From: Pseudochelatococcus contaminans
GTDB lineage: Bacteria; Pseudomonadota; Alphaproteobacteria; Rhizobiales; Beijerinckiaceae
Direction of reading: 5' to 3'
DNA length: 64,000 nt
Assembly (NCBI RefSeq): GCF_014195635.1
Contig: NZ_JACICC010000002.1
Coordinates: forward strand, 496,001 to 560,000
Below, one piece after another: positions 1 through 9,516 of this stretch; position 1 is the stretch's first letter, and every line of letters starts with the position of its first letter. The notes beneath the pieces are model-generated. The model made no database searches. It was not told where the DNA came from and saw nothing but the letters and a program-made list of their open reading frames with translations. The translations under genes were made by a program, and so were the position numbers.

Positions 1-57
1 CTCCGGATATTTTTGAACAGTTGTGACAAAGTAACTCATGACGGATCCTTCGGATTG

Positions 58-91
58 TCCGGTCGAGACAACCGATGTCATCTCGACCGGA
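58..91 (-). terminator. Hairpin downstream of the malic enzyme gene
   Basis: An 11-bp perfect stem (TCCGGTCGAGA with its complement) and a 12-nt loop lie just past the malic enzyme stop codon. No T-run follows on either strand, so it may be a 3'-end stabiliser rather than a strong intrinsic terminator. Confidence 0.4.
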
Positions 92-103
92 CGAAGAAGA
101 CGC

Positions 104-1756
104 TCAGTACGTCGGGTTGTAGAGCAGGCTTTCGATCCACGACCGGATTTCAACGGGCCGTTCAACCGTGGCCAGACCGGACTCGAACATGTATTCGACG
201 ATGCGGGTGGCGGTGGTGATTTCGGTTTCCACGATCTGATCCTGGCTCGGGAAGAGCATGCCCTTGGCCTGGAGCGACGGGCCGATCTGGTCCGCCGTGG
301 CGTGAGCGGCGACGATGAAGCATTCGTCGTTCAGCAGTCTCGGGCGCGCGGCATAGGTCGCGAGACCGATGGCGGGGTAGATGTAGAAGTTGTTCGCCTG
401 ACCGGGACGGAAGGTCTTGCCCTCGTACTCGAACTCGTCGAACTGCACACCGGCTGCGAACAGCGCCTTGCCCTTCGAGTAGGTGTAAGCCTGCTCCGCC
501 GTGCACTCCGCCTTGTGGGTGGGGTTCGACAGGGCGAAGATGATCGGACGCGCCGTGTGACGCGACATCGTTTCGATGACTTCACGCGTGAACGCACCGG
601 CCTTCGTCGACACACCGATCAGCACGGTCGGCTTGAAGCGGTCCACGACCTCGACGAAGTTCTTGGAGGGAGCCTCGTCCTGCGCCCACAGCTTCTGCGT
701 TTCCGTGAGGTCCGTGCGCGAAGACTCGATCAGACCGTTGACATCGAACAGGCGGATGCGCTTGCGGGCTTCGTCCTGCGACAGACCCAGCGTCTGCAAT
801 TCGGCGGCGATCAGCTTGGAGATACCGAGCCCGGCCGAACCGGCGCCGAGGAACAGGATGCGCTGATCCTGCAGCTTGCCGCCCGTCTGTTTCAGGCCTG
901 CGGAGATACCGGCGAGCGCGACGGCGGCCGTGCCCTGGATATCGTCGTTGTAACAGAGCACCTTGTCCTTGTACCGGTCGAGCATACGGATGGCGTCCGT
1001 GCCCTTCCAGTCTTCGAAGTGGACGCAGATACCCGGGAACACTTCGTTAACGGCCTGGATGAACTCTTCCGTCAGTTCGTCAAGCTCGTGCTCCGGCACT
1101 GGTGGCTCGCGGGTGCCGAGGTAGAACGGATCGGCCCGCAGATGCTCGTTGGTCGTGCCGATGTCGAGGAGGACCGGCAGGAGGCCCTTCGGCGGAACAG
1201 CGGCGCAAGCCGTGTAGAGCTGGAGCTTGCCGATCGGGATACCCATGCCGTTGGCGCCGATATCGCCGAGGCCAAGAATACGGCCGCCCGTCGAGACGCA
1301 GACGAAGCGCACGTCCTTCTCCGGCCAGTTGCGCAGCACTTCGGCGATGCGCCCCTTCATGTGCCGGGTGATGTACATGCCGCGCGGGCGGCGATAGAGA
1401 TTGCCGAATGCTTCGCAAGCATCCGCGACCGTAGGATCGTAGAGGATCGGGATGAAGCGCTTGGGATCCGACATGATGGCCTTGTAGAAGACCGTCTCGT
1501 TACGGGCTTCGAGATCCATCAGGTAGCTGTACTGATCGAGATCGTCCTTCACACGTGCAAGGTGGTCGAGCACGCGTTCCACCTGCCGATCAAGCGTTTC
1601 AACCGCATGCGGCAGCAAGCCCTCAAGCCCCCATTCGCGGCGTTCTTCGCGGGTGTAGGCGGTGCCCTTGTTCTGAACGGGATCGTGCAACAGTGCCACG
1701 CCAACTTCGTGGTTGTGGCCATCCGGTTGCGCATTGGTGACGGTGTTTGCAGCCAT
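104..1756 (-). CDS. maeA: NAD-dependent malic enzyme (MaeA/SfcA type)
   Basis: A 550-residue cytoplasmic enzyme that oxidatively decarboxylates malate to pyruvate with formation of NADH. The malic N-domain shows RRPRGMYIT and VSTGGRILGLGDIGANG, followed by the metal/substrate motif HFEDWKGTDA. The NAD-binding domain carries LFLGAGSAGLGISK and ends with ALSNPTHKAECT and GQANNFYIYPAIGL. Length matches the approximately 560-residue SfcA family rather than the larger MaeB hybrids. The ATG at 1756 is preferred because AGGAGAGG precedes it; the longer frame reaches back into the sigma-54 promoter. It is the only gene under that promoter. Next to dctBD and the fumarate reductase operon it probably supplies NADH and pyruvate from imported malate. 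NAD rather than NADP preference is inferred from family resemblance. Confidence 0.93.
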   Translation of the reverse strand: MAANTVTNAQPDGHNHEVGVALLHDPVQNKGTAYTREERREWGLEGLLPHAVETLDRQVERVLDHLARVKDDLDQYSYLMDLEARNETVFYKAIMSDPKRFIPILYDPTVADACEAFGNLYRRPRGMYITRHMKGRIAEVLRNWPEKDVRFVCVSTGGRILGLGDIGANGMGIPIGKLQLYTACAAVPPKGLLPVLLDIGTTNEHLRADPFYLGTREPPVPEHELDELTEEFIQAVNEVFPGICVHFEDWKGTDAIRMLDRYKDKVLCYNDDIQGTAAVALAGISAGLKQTGGKLQDQRILFLGAGSAGLGISKLIAAELQTLGLSQDEARKRIRLFDVNGLIESSRTDLTETQKLWAQDEAPSKNFVEVVDRFKPTVLIGVSTKAGAFTREVIETMSRHTARPIIFALSNPTHKAECTAEQAYTYSKGKALFAAGVQFDEFEYEGKTFRPGQANNFYIYPAIGLATYAARPRLLNDECFIVAAHATADQIGPSLQAKGMLFPSQDQIVETEITTATRIVEYMFESGLATVERPVEIRSWIESLLYNPTY

Positions 1757-1822
1757 TGTGAGAATTCCTCTCCTGTACTTGTTCGTGAGCGCCAACAAGG
1801 TCCGTCGGGCTCGCGAATACCA

Positions 1823-1840
1823 TTGCAACAGGAGTGCCAA
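1823..1840 (-). promoter_or_regulatory. Sigma-54 promoter of maeA
   Basis: Read on the minus strand the sequence is TTGGCAC-TCCTG-TTGCA, an essentially perfect -24/-12 element with exactly five bases between TGGCAC and TTGC. Expected transcription start is near 1813, giving a leader of about 57 nt. A sigma-54 promoter needs an AAA+ activator, and dctD is the adjacent gene. Confidence 0.85.
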
Positions 1841-1923
1841 CTCATGGCGCATGTCATAACTTATTGAAAAACATTGGATTTACTGAAACATCGCTTTTGT
1901 TGAGCCGCGATAATGGCCGCTTT

Positions 1924-1962
1924 ACCGAAAATCGCCCGGCTTCCGGTGACGGAGATCCGACC
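1924..1962. promoter_or_regulatory. Possible DctD upstream activator region for maeA
   Basis: Degenerate matches to the GTTCGG-N4-CCGAAC element found upstream of the two other sigma-54 promoters: TGACGG-AGAT-CCGACC at 1947-1962 keeps CGG..AT-CCGA, and CCGAAA...TTCCGG at 1925-1946 is an imperfect inverted repeat. They lie about 85-120 bp upstream of the -24 element. The match is partial. Confidence 0.3.
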
Positions 1963-2095
1963 GCACCCCGCTGGTTGTGTAAAAACCGCTCGAAAACAGC
2001 CGAAAAAAGCGTGCCAGACCGGCCGATCAGGGGGCCAGACAGGCATCTGTGCCAAGATGTCGCAGGGGAGCGGCCGCCGTATTGGCACGGACACG

Positions 2096-2125
2096 AAAAA
2101 AGCCGCGCCCGGAGAGGACGCGGCC
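2096..2125 (-). terminator. Intrinsic terminator of dctBD
   Basis: On the minus strand a GCCGCG/CGCGGC stem is followed directly by TTTTTT, about 30 nt after the dctD stop. The rest of the 1757-2154 spacer holds the maeA promoter and activator region; no further gene is visible in it. Confidence 0.75.
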
Positions 2126-2154
2126 AGTGCCGTCACTGCATTGGTGCCGCTTGA

Positions 2155-3472
<1,318 letters not shown>

Positions 3473-3480
<8 letters not shown>

Positions 3481-5320
3481 TGTGTTTCTCCTGCGTATCG
3501 GCGAGAGGCATCGTGATCCGGAAAACAGCCCCGCCTTCGGGACCGTTCGCCGCCGTCAGGTCTCCGCCGAACCCACGGACGATGTCCTGGGAAATGGCGA
3601 GGCCGAGGCCGAGGCCGTTCGTTTTTTTGGTGGAAAAGAAGGGCATGAACAGCTTTTCGATAACGGTCGCGCTCAGGCCATGGCCATTGTCGGCCACTTC
3701 GATGATCGCCTTGCCATCCTTGGTGCGGGCACGGATGCCGATATAGGGTTCGCCGCTGCCTTGCAGCGCATCCATGGCATTGCCGATGAGGTTGACCAGC
3801 ACCTGCTCCAGCCGCACGGCATCGCCAACGACGGTGATCGGTTTGTCGGGACGGCGGACGTCGATGCGCATTTTCTGCTTCTGCAGCCGATGGTTGAGAA
3901 GTGTCACGGCCCGTTCGATGGAGCGCTCGACATCGACGCTGCCCACCTCCCCGTCCGAACGCCGGGCGAAGGAGCGCAACTGCCCCGTGAGCACCCCCAT
4001 GCGATGAACGAGGTCGCAGATGCGCGTGAGATTGTGCCGCACCGTGCTCAGGTCATTCAGTTCAAGAAAGCGCACCGCGTTTTCCGACAGCGTGGACAGC
4101 GCCGCCAGCGGCTGGTTGATTTCATGCGCCAACCCCGCCGAAAGCTGGCCGATCACCGCCAGATTCTCGGTGCGGATCATCTCTTCTTGCAGATCCTTCT
4201 GGCGCTGTACGGCCTGTATGCGTTCGGCCACCTCGCGCCGCAGATCGTCGTTGGCGGCGCGCAACTGGCGATTGCGCTCCTCGAACCGATCCGTCAGCCG
4301 GGTATAGGCTTCCTGCAAGGCGTCGCGCGTCAGCAACCGCTCCTTGATGACCAACCGCCGCTGGTTGACGATATAGATGCACAGCGCGACCGCGATGACG
4401 ATAATGGCCGCGATCACCGCGGGCAGCGCGGCGGTGCGGGCTATGCCGGTGTAGGTGGATAGAACCGTCAGCGTCATCGACACATCGGGCAGGTAGCGCG
4501 AATCCGCAAGATAAATCCGGGTGCGGCCGTTCTCGGTTATGGAGACCATTCGGCTGCCGTCGGCAACCGAATCTTCCGTTTTCCAGTCGAGCGCCTTCAG
4601 GATATGACGGTTATACTGCTGCGTTTCGTTGAAGCGGGCGATCTTCTCCGGTTCAAGTGGTCCGATGCTGAGATATCTCCAGTCGTTCCGCGATGACAAC
4701 AGAATGATATTGTTGGCGTCGCTGACGATCATGAGCGGATCGCTGCCGATCAACCAGTCATTGCCAATCCGTTCGAGATCGACCTTGACAGCGGCCACCC
4801 CCACCCTGCGGCCGTCTGCCTCGACTGGCGTCGCAAGATAGTAACCTGCCAGGTTATCGGTCGTGCCGATGGCGTAATATCCCGTCACGATCCCGGCTTT
4901 CTCTCCATATAGATAGGGCCTGTAGGATATGTCTCGTCCGATGAAGCTGTTTTCCGATTCCGCATTGCTGGATGCGACCATGACGCCGTTCGTGTCGACA
5001 AGGAACGCGACCATGGTGCCGGCCGCGTCGTTGACTCTTGCAAGATAAGCATTCATCGCCTCCAGCGAACCGGCGCGATCGCCCGAGGCGAGAAAAGCCC
5101 CCGTCTGTTCATTGGCGGCAATCGCCAGCGGCAGGATGTCGAACTTGCCGATTTCATGCTGAAGGCGCGCAACGGCGTGACGCAACCGTTCATCGCCCAG
5201 CACCTTCAGGTCCGCCAGCTCCCGGCGCTCCGACCAGACGAAAACCGCCCAGAAGCAGCCGATGGCGACGAGCGCCGTGAGCAGCACGAACAGAAACGTG
5301 TCCCTGCGCCGGTGGCGCAT
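3473..5320 (-). CDS. dctB: C4-dicarboxylate sensor histidine kinase
   Basis: A DctB-type membrane sensor of 615 residues. TM1 lies immediately after the start (TFLFVLLTALVAIGCFWAVF). A periplasmic double-Cache domain follows, with FLVDTNGVMVASSN and RPYLYGEKAG typical of DctB. TM2 lies around 4380-4450, then comes a coiled-coil linker. The kinase core shows the H-box GLAHEINQPLAALS, the N-box LIGNAMDAL and ATP motifs EVADNGHG and GLGLGLAIS. The ATG at 5320 is preferred because GAGAAG precedes it and TM1 follows at once. An in-frame ATG at 5464 would add 48 residues rich in cysteine (CRYADRCSIVC) and has a poor ribosome site. The gene is divergent from the fumarate reductase operon and overlaps dctD. 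Confidence 0.9.
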
Positions 5321-5644
5321 GATGCAGTGCTTCTCGCCGAAGGACTCTGCATTCAGCGGATAATCGTCGAACTGGTGGCAAACAATGCTGCAACGATCCG
5401 CATACCGGCACGGGATCGTCCGCGCGCCGGAGATATTGGCATCCCTGCTGTCGTTATCGGTCATATGACCGATCACTTCACTGACCACCTGCACTGTCCC
5501 TTTCGGCTTTGAGCCGGTTTCGCGGCCTGTCAGACGCGAATGCTTTGAACCAAAACAGCAAGCAAGATGGGTGCCAGTCGCAAGGGCTGGTCTTTTGCCT
5601 TGTCCTGCTGGGTTTTTTCCGCCGCCCTGCTTTTCCTGCACGGA

Positions 5645-5686
5645 TTTCCGAACGTCATATTCCCGAACGCGTTCGGGAATCCGAAC
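5645..5686. promoter_or_regulatory. Putative DctD upstream activator sites
   Basis: Three CCGAAC copies (5647, 5663, 5681) and one GTTCGG (5671). A perfect 22-bp palindrome spans 5659-5680 (centre CCGAACGCGTTCGG), and GTTCGG-GAAT-CCGAAC spans 5671-5686. The latter ends 74 bp before the -24 element, in the usual enhancer range for sigma-54 activators. The same GTTCGG-N4-CCGAAC element, at 73 bp, precedes the other rightward sigma-54 promoter at 10644. Binding by DctD is inferred. Confidence 0.65.
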
Positions 5687-5758
5687 CGATTTCGTCCGCT
5701 GGCGAAAGACCGCACGCAAATCATGATCGTGCGCAATGAATTAGGAACGACTCTAATG

Positions 5759-5775
5759 TTGGCATGGCGCTTGCG
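5759..5775 (+). promoter_or_regulatory. Sigma-54 promoter of the NADH:fumarate reductase operon
   Basis: TTGGCAT-GGCGC-TTGCG matches the -24/-12 consensus with the obligatory N5 spacing. The predicted start site is near 5786, about 69 nt ahead of the first gene. It also shows that the longer reading frame starting at 5567 is not the real coding start. Confidence 0.78.
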
Positions 5776-5854
5776 ACAATCCTTGCGAGGATCGCGGCGC
5801 ACAGCCGGTGCGTACTCGCTTTCCGGCCAACAGAATTCAGGGAGTTTCCTTCTC

Positions 5855-6541
5855 ATGTCAGATCGCATTCGTTTGAGTATAGACGGGCGGGAACTGGAGG
5901 TGAAGCCGCCTGTATCCCTGCTTCAGGCAGCGGCCAGCGACGGCACACCCCTGACTTCCAACGTCGGCTGCATGGGACAAGGCGTTTGCGGCGCGTGCCG
6001 GTGCATGGTGCGCCGCGAGGGCGAGAAGGCGGTTTCCACGGTGCTGGCCTGCGAGACGAGCGCGGAAGACGGCATGCAGGTGAGCTTCATCGATTATTTC
6101 AGCCCGCACAGGCCGCATGTCTATGACGTCGCCGCCATCACCGACAGCTGGCGCGTTGCCGATGCCGTGCGGGATATTTTTCCCGAGGCGGAACACTGCC
6201 GCCATTGCGGCGGATGCGACCGGGCCTGTCCGAAGGGCCTTGAGGTGCAGAACGGTGTGGCGCTGGCGGTGGCCGGCAATCTCGCGGATGCGGCGGATGT
6301 CTTCGACCAGTGCGTGATGTGCAATCTGTGCACGCTCGCCTGCCCGGAGCACATCTGGCCCAACCATCTGGGCCTCATGGTTCGCCGCGCCGTCACCGCG
6401 CTCACCCTGCGGCCCGTCGACCTCATCACGCGGCTCGACGAGATCGAACGCGGCCAGCAGCCGATCACGTTCTCCGGCGAGGACGACGACGATGCGGCGG
6501 ATCGGACCGCCAATCGCGCCGGCACACCCCGAAAAGGCTGA
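5855..6541 (+). CDS. Ferredoxin-type iron-sulfur subunit of a soluble fumarate reductase (FrdB/SdhB-like)
   Basis: A 228-residue cytoplasmic electron-transfer protein. The N-terminal [2Fe-2S] ferredoxin fold has C39, C45, C48 and C66 (GCMGQGVCGACRC ... LACE). The first spacing is CX5C, not the CX4C of classical SdhB/FrdB. The second half has two complete 4Fe-4S motifs, C115-C118-C121-C125P and C153-C156-C159-C163P, where SdhB normally has one 3Fe-4S ligand set. No signal peptide or membrane segment is visible; the tail is acidic then basic. The ATG at 5855 follows AGGGAG at suitable spacing. Being first in the operon with a FrdA-like and a NuoF-like gene, it probably wires NADH-derived electrons to the flavoprotein. 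Thiol:fumarate reductase TfrB is a distant architectural parallel. Confidence 0.85.
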   Translation: MSDRIRLSIDGRELEVKPPVSLLQAAASDGTPLTSNVGCMGQGVCGACRCMVRREGEKAVSTVLACETSAEDGMQVSFIDYFSPHRPHVYDVAAITDSWRVADAVRDIFPEAEHCRHCGGCDRACPKGLEVQNGVALAVAGNLADAADVFDQCVMCNLCTLACPEHIWPNHLGLMVRRAVTALTLRPVDLITRLDEIERGQQPITFSGEDDDDAADRTANRAGTPRKG

Positions 6542-6579
6542 TGCCGCGTGAAGACGAATGCCGCTGAAAGGTTCGTATC

Positions 6580-8220
6580 GTGACAACTGCAATCGCTTAT
6601 GCAACGGCCGTGGAAGCACTGGCCAAAGCTTCACCCGATGGTGATGCCGAATTGCCCCTGCGCCCCGGCCAGCTTCCGCGTGCGGAGCTGCTGGAAGCCT
6701 ATCATCCCGATGCCGGCGCGCAGGCGCGCGTGCCGCTCCGGATCGGCCCCAACCGGGGCGACCCGTGCCATCCGGCGCTGGCGCGCATCGTGGAAGGTAA
6801 CGCGCTGATCGGCGACGTCGACCTCGCCGCGCTCGCCCCGACGAGCACCGACGTACTGGTGATCGGCGGCGGTGGTGCGGGAGCAGCGGCGGCCCTTGCG
6901 GCGCGCACCGCCGGGGCCAAGGTCACGATCGCCTCGAAACTGCGGATCGGCGACAGCAACACCGTGATGGCAGAAGGCGGCATACAGGCCGCCGTGGGCG
7001 AGGACGACAGTCTTCAGCGCCATTTCGACGACACCATCAAGGGCGGTCATAACGTGGCCGATCCCGCGCTGGTGGCGCAGCTCGTGGGGGATGGGCCGGA
7101 TGTCATCCGGTGGCTCATCGGGCTGGGCGTCGGCTTCGATCTTGCCGGCAACGCAACCGGCGGGGGTCGCCTCATGCGCAAGCGCGCGGGCGGCACCACG
7201 GCGGCGCGTATCCTCAGCCACAAGGATTTCACGGGGCTGGAAATCATGCGCGTCGTGCGCGAGGCGGTGGAACTCGACAGCGGCATTACGGTACTCAACC
7301 GTGCGCCCGCCGTCGAGCTGCTGTCGGACGACCACGGCCGGTGCGCCGGCGCGGTGCTTTACGACACGGACCACCGCACGTTTCAGCTCGTGCATGCGGC
7401 AGCCGTGGTGCTGGCCACCGGCGGTGCGGGCCGCCTGCATCTGACGGGTTTCGCCACGTCGAACCACTACGGCGCAACGGCGGATGGCCTGGCGCTGGCC
7501 TACCGCATCGGCGCCCGCCTGCGCGAAGTGGATTCGTTTCAGTATCACCCCACCGGCGTCGCGCATCCGCCGCATCTGGTCGGACAGCTCATTTCCGAGG
7601 CAGCGCGATCGGTGGGCGCGAAGCTGGTGAACGGGCTGGGCGAACGCTTCATCGACGAACTCGCCCCCCGCGACGTGGTGACTGCGGCCATCCTGCGCGA
7701 ATGCGCGGAAGGGCGCGGCATCGAGCGCGATGGATCGGTGGGAGTGTTTCTGGACACGCCGCACCTGTTGAAGGACCGCCCGGAACTGCTGGAAAAGCAG
7801 CTCGTATCGCTGAAACACCTAGCCGACAGATGCAAGGTGGATCCATACGAGGAGCCTTTGATGGTCTATCCGACGCTGCATTATCAGAACGGCGGCGTCG
7901 CCATTGACCGCAACTGCGCGACCAGCGTCGAGGGCCTCTACTGCGCCGGCGAGGTCGCGGGCGGCATCCACGGTCGCAACCGGCTGATGGGCAATGCCCT
8001 GCTCGACATCTTCGTGTTCGGCAGGCGTGCCGGCATCGCCGCCGCGCGGCAGGTGCAGGCGCCGCGCGATCAACACCGGATCGGCCTCGGGCATGTGCAG
8101 CGGTGGCAGCGCGAACGGATGCGCGCGGGCATCACCGATCAACTGCTGTCCCCCGTGCTTTATCCTGACTACGGCAATTTCGAGCTGCGCAGCCATATGG
8201 CGGCCGGCAGAGAGGGATGA
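6580..8220 (+). CDS. Fumarate reductase/succinate dehydrogenase-type flavoprotein (FrdA-like), non-covalent FAD
   Basis: A 546-residue flavoprotein of the FrdA/SdhA/NadB superfamily. A roughly 85-residue N-terminal extension precedes the FAD dinucleotide motif VIGGGGAGAAAALAA. Active-site residues of fumarate reductases are conserved: H323 (QYHPTG), S339-E340, R364 (APRDVV, proton-shuttle Arg), H434 (HYQNGG) and R468 (HGRNRLMGNALL). The histidine that covalently links FAD in membrane FrdA/SdhA (SHTVAAEGG) is Asn127 here (SNTVMAEGG), so FAD should be non-covalent, as in soluble fumarate reductases. The C-terminal helical domain is shorter than in FrdA (about 600 residues). L-aspartate oxidase is the main alternative, but no quinolinate genes are nearby and the partners are redox subunits. 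It starts 38 nt after the Fe-S gene and overlaps the next gene by ATGA. Confidence 0.87.
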   Translation: MTTAIAYATAVEALAKASPDGDAELPLRPGQLPRAELLEAYHPDAGAQARVPLRIGPNRGDPCHPALARIVEGNALIGDVDLAALAPTSTDVLVIGGGGAGAAAALAARTAGAKVTIASKLRIGDSNTVMAEGGIQAAVGEDDSLQRHFDDTIKGGHNVADPALVAQLVGDGPDVIRWLIGLGVGFDLAGNATGGGRLMRKRAGGTTAARILSHKDFTGLEIMRVVREAVELDSGITVLNRAPAVELLSDDHGRCAGAVLYDTDHRTFQLVHAAAVVLATGGAGRLHLTGFATSNHYGATADGLALAYRIGARLREVDSFQYHPTGVAHPPHLVGQLISEAARSVGAKLVNGLGERFIDELAPRDVVTAAILRECAEGRGIERDGSVGVFLDTPHLLKDRPELLEKQLVSLKHLADRCKVDPYEEPLMVYPTLHYQNGGVAIDRNCATSVEGLYCAGEVAGGIHGRNRLMGNALLDIFVFGRRAGIAAARQVQAPRDQHRIGLGHVQRWQRERMRAGITDQLLSPVLYPDYGNFELRSHMAAGREG

Positions 8221-9470
8221 CGATCATGACCCGTCTCAACTCGGTTCTTCTCAACCCCCGGATCGGGGTGGGCGCCGATCTCGCCGCGTGGCGGAAAGCC
8301 GGCGGCGGCGAGGGCCTTGCGCGGGCGCTCGAACGGCCGGAAGATATCATCCCCACCCTGCGCGCGGCGGATCTGCGCGGCATGGGCGGCGCCGGTTTCC
8401 CAACCTGGCGCAAATGGACCGCCACGGCTGACGCCCCCGGCGACGAGAAATATGTCGTCTGCAACGGCAACGAGGATGAACCCGGGACGTTCAAGGACTG
8501 TTACCTGCTGCACCGGACGCCGCATCAGGTCATCGAAGGCGCGCTGATCGCCGCCGCCGCCGTGCGGGCGGCAACGGTTGTCTTCTACATCAACCCGCAC
8601 CAGACGGACGGCATCGAGGCGATGCGTCGCGCCGTCGCCCAATGGGCGGGCGACAGCCAGATCGCGGCGCTGGAAAGGCTGATCGGCCAGCCCATGCGGC
8701 TGACGGTGACGCCAAGTTCGGGCCGCTACATCGGCGGGGAGGAATCGGCGGTCGTGCGCTGGCTGAACGGCAGCTTTCCCTTTCCGCGCCGCAAGCCGCC
8801 CTTCCCGTTCGAGCAGGGCGTGAACGACAAGCCGACGCTGATTAACAACACCGAAACCCTCTCCAACATCTCGCATATCCTCAAAAACGGGGCGGACTGG
8901 TATCGCGATCTTGGAATTGGCGGCGCGAGCGGCACGAAGCTGTTCTCGCTTTCCGGCGACGTTCTGGAACCGGGCCTCTACGAGTTGCCGATGGGCACGA
9001 GCCTTCAGGAGCTGATCTTCACCCACGGCGGCGGCATGCTGGGCGGGCGCGCGTTCAAGGCCGTGTTTACCGGCGGCCCGTCGAACACGCTGCTGACGGC
9101 GCGCGACCTCGATGTCGCGCTCGATTTCGACTCCGTGCGCGCCCGCCAGTCGCGGCTCGGAACGGGCGCGATGATCGTCATCTCGGAAGGCACCAGCGTC
9201 GTGCGCAAGGTGGCCGAATATGTCGAATTCTTCGCCAACGGCTCATGCGGGCAGTGCCCGCCGTGCAAGTGCGGCACCTTTCAGATGTCGCGCCTGCTCG
9301 ACCGCATCGCCACCGGGCGCGGCACCGAAGCCGACAGGCGGGCGCTGCGTCACCTCTGCCAGATCCTGCCGGGAAGCGGACGGTGCGCACTGATCGACGG
9401 CGCGGTGACAGTCGTGCAAAGCTCGCTTCAGACGTTTCCCGAGGAATACGCCGCGCCCGCCTCCCGGTAA
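8217..9470 (+). CDS. NuoF-like NADH dehydrogenase subunit (FMN, 4Fe-4S) of the fumarate reductase
   Basis: A 417-residue homologue of the complex I 51-kDa subunit. It has the NADH glycine-rich loop RGMGGAGFPTWRKW (54-67), the FMN region CNGNEDEPGTFKD (82-94), YIGGEESAVVRWLNG and KPPFPFEQGV, an SLBB-like segment, and an N3-type 4Fe-4S site C344-C347-C350 plus C390 (SCGQCPPC ... GRCALIDGA). There is no NuoE-like thioredoxin-fold domain and no other complex I gene nearby. Its ATG overlaps the stop of the FrdA-like gene (ATGA), implying coupled translation and a stoichiometric complex. It should oxidise NADH and pass electrons to the Fe-S subunit. Alternatives are NuoF-like modules of formate dehydrogenase or bidirectional hydrogenase, but neither catalytic subunit is present. 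Confidence 0.87.
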   Translation: MTIMTRLNSVLLNPRIGVGADLAAWRKAGGGEGLARALERPEDIIPTLRAADLRGMGGAGFPTWRKWTATADAPGDEKYVVCNGNEDEPGTFKDCYLLHRTPHQVIEGALIAAAAVRAATVVFYINPHQTDGIEAMRRAVAQWAGDSQIAALERLIGQPMRLTVTPSSGRYIGGEESAVVRWLNGSFPFPRRKPPFPFEQGVNDKPTLINNTETLSNISHILKNGADWYRDLGIGGASGTKLFSLSGDVLEPGLYELPMGTSLQELIFTHGGGMLGGRAFKAVFTGGPSNTLLTARDLDVALDFDSVRARQSRLGTGAMIVISEGTSVVRKVAEYVEFFANGSCGQCPPCKCGTFQMSRLLDRIATGRGTEADRRALRHLCQILPGSGRCALIDGAVTVVQSSLQTFPEEYAAPASR

Positions 9471-9516
9471 CGCCGGCGTGCGCGGACGTCGACATCTGCC
9501 TTGGCCTGATAACGCC

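Larger units (their letters stand above)
5321..5854. other. Divergent control region between dctB and the fumarate reductase operon
   Basis: A 534-bp region between divergent genes. It holds a cluster of CCGAAC half-sites and a sigma-54 promoter firing rightward (both listed separately). I see no gene here unless dctB starts at 5464. No clear promoter for dctB itself could be assigned. Confidence 0.6.

Noticed and set aside
5567-5854. N-terminal extension of the Fe-S subunit up to 5567
   Set aside because: It would run through the CCGAAC cluster and the sigma-54 promoter; the ribosome site and conserved ferredoxin fold start at 5855.
8217-9470. NuoF-like gene as a fragment of a complex I operon
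   Set aside because: No nuoE, nuoG or other complex I gene is adjacent, and it overlaps the FrdA-like gene, so a dedicated partnership is more likely.
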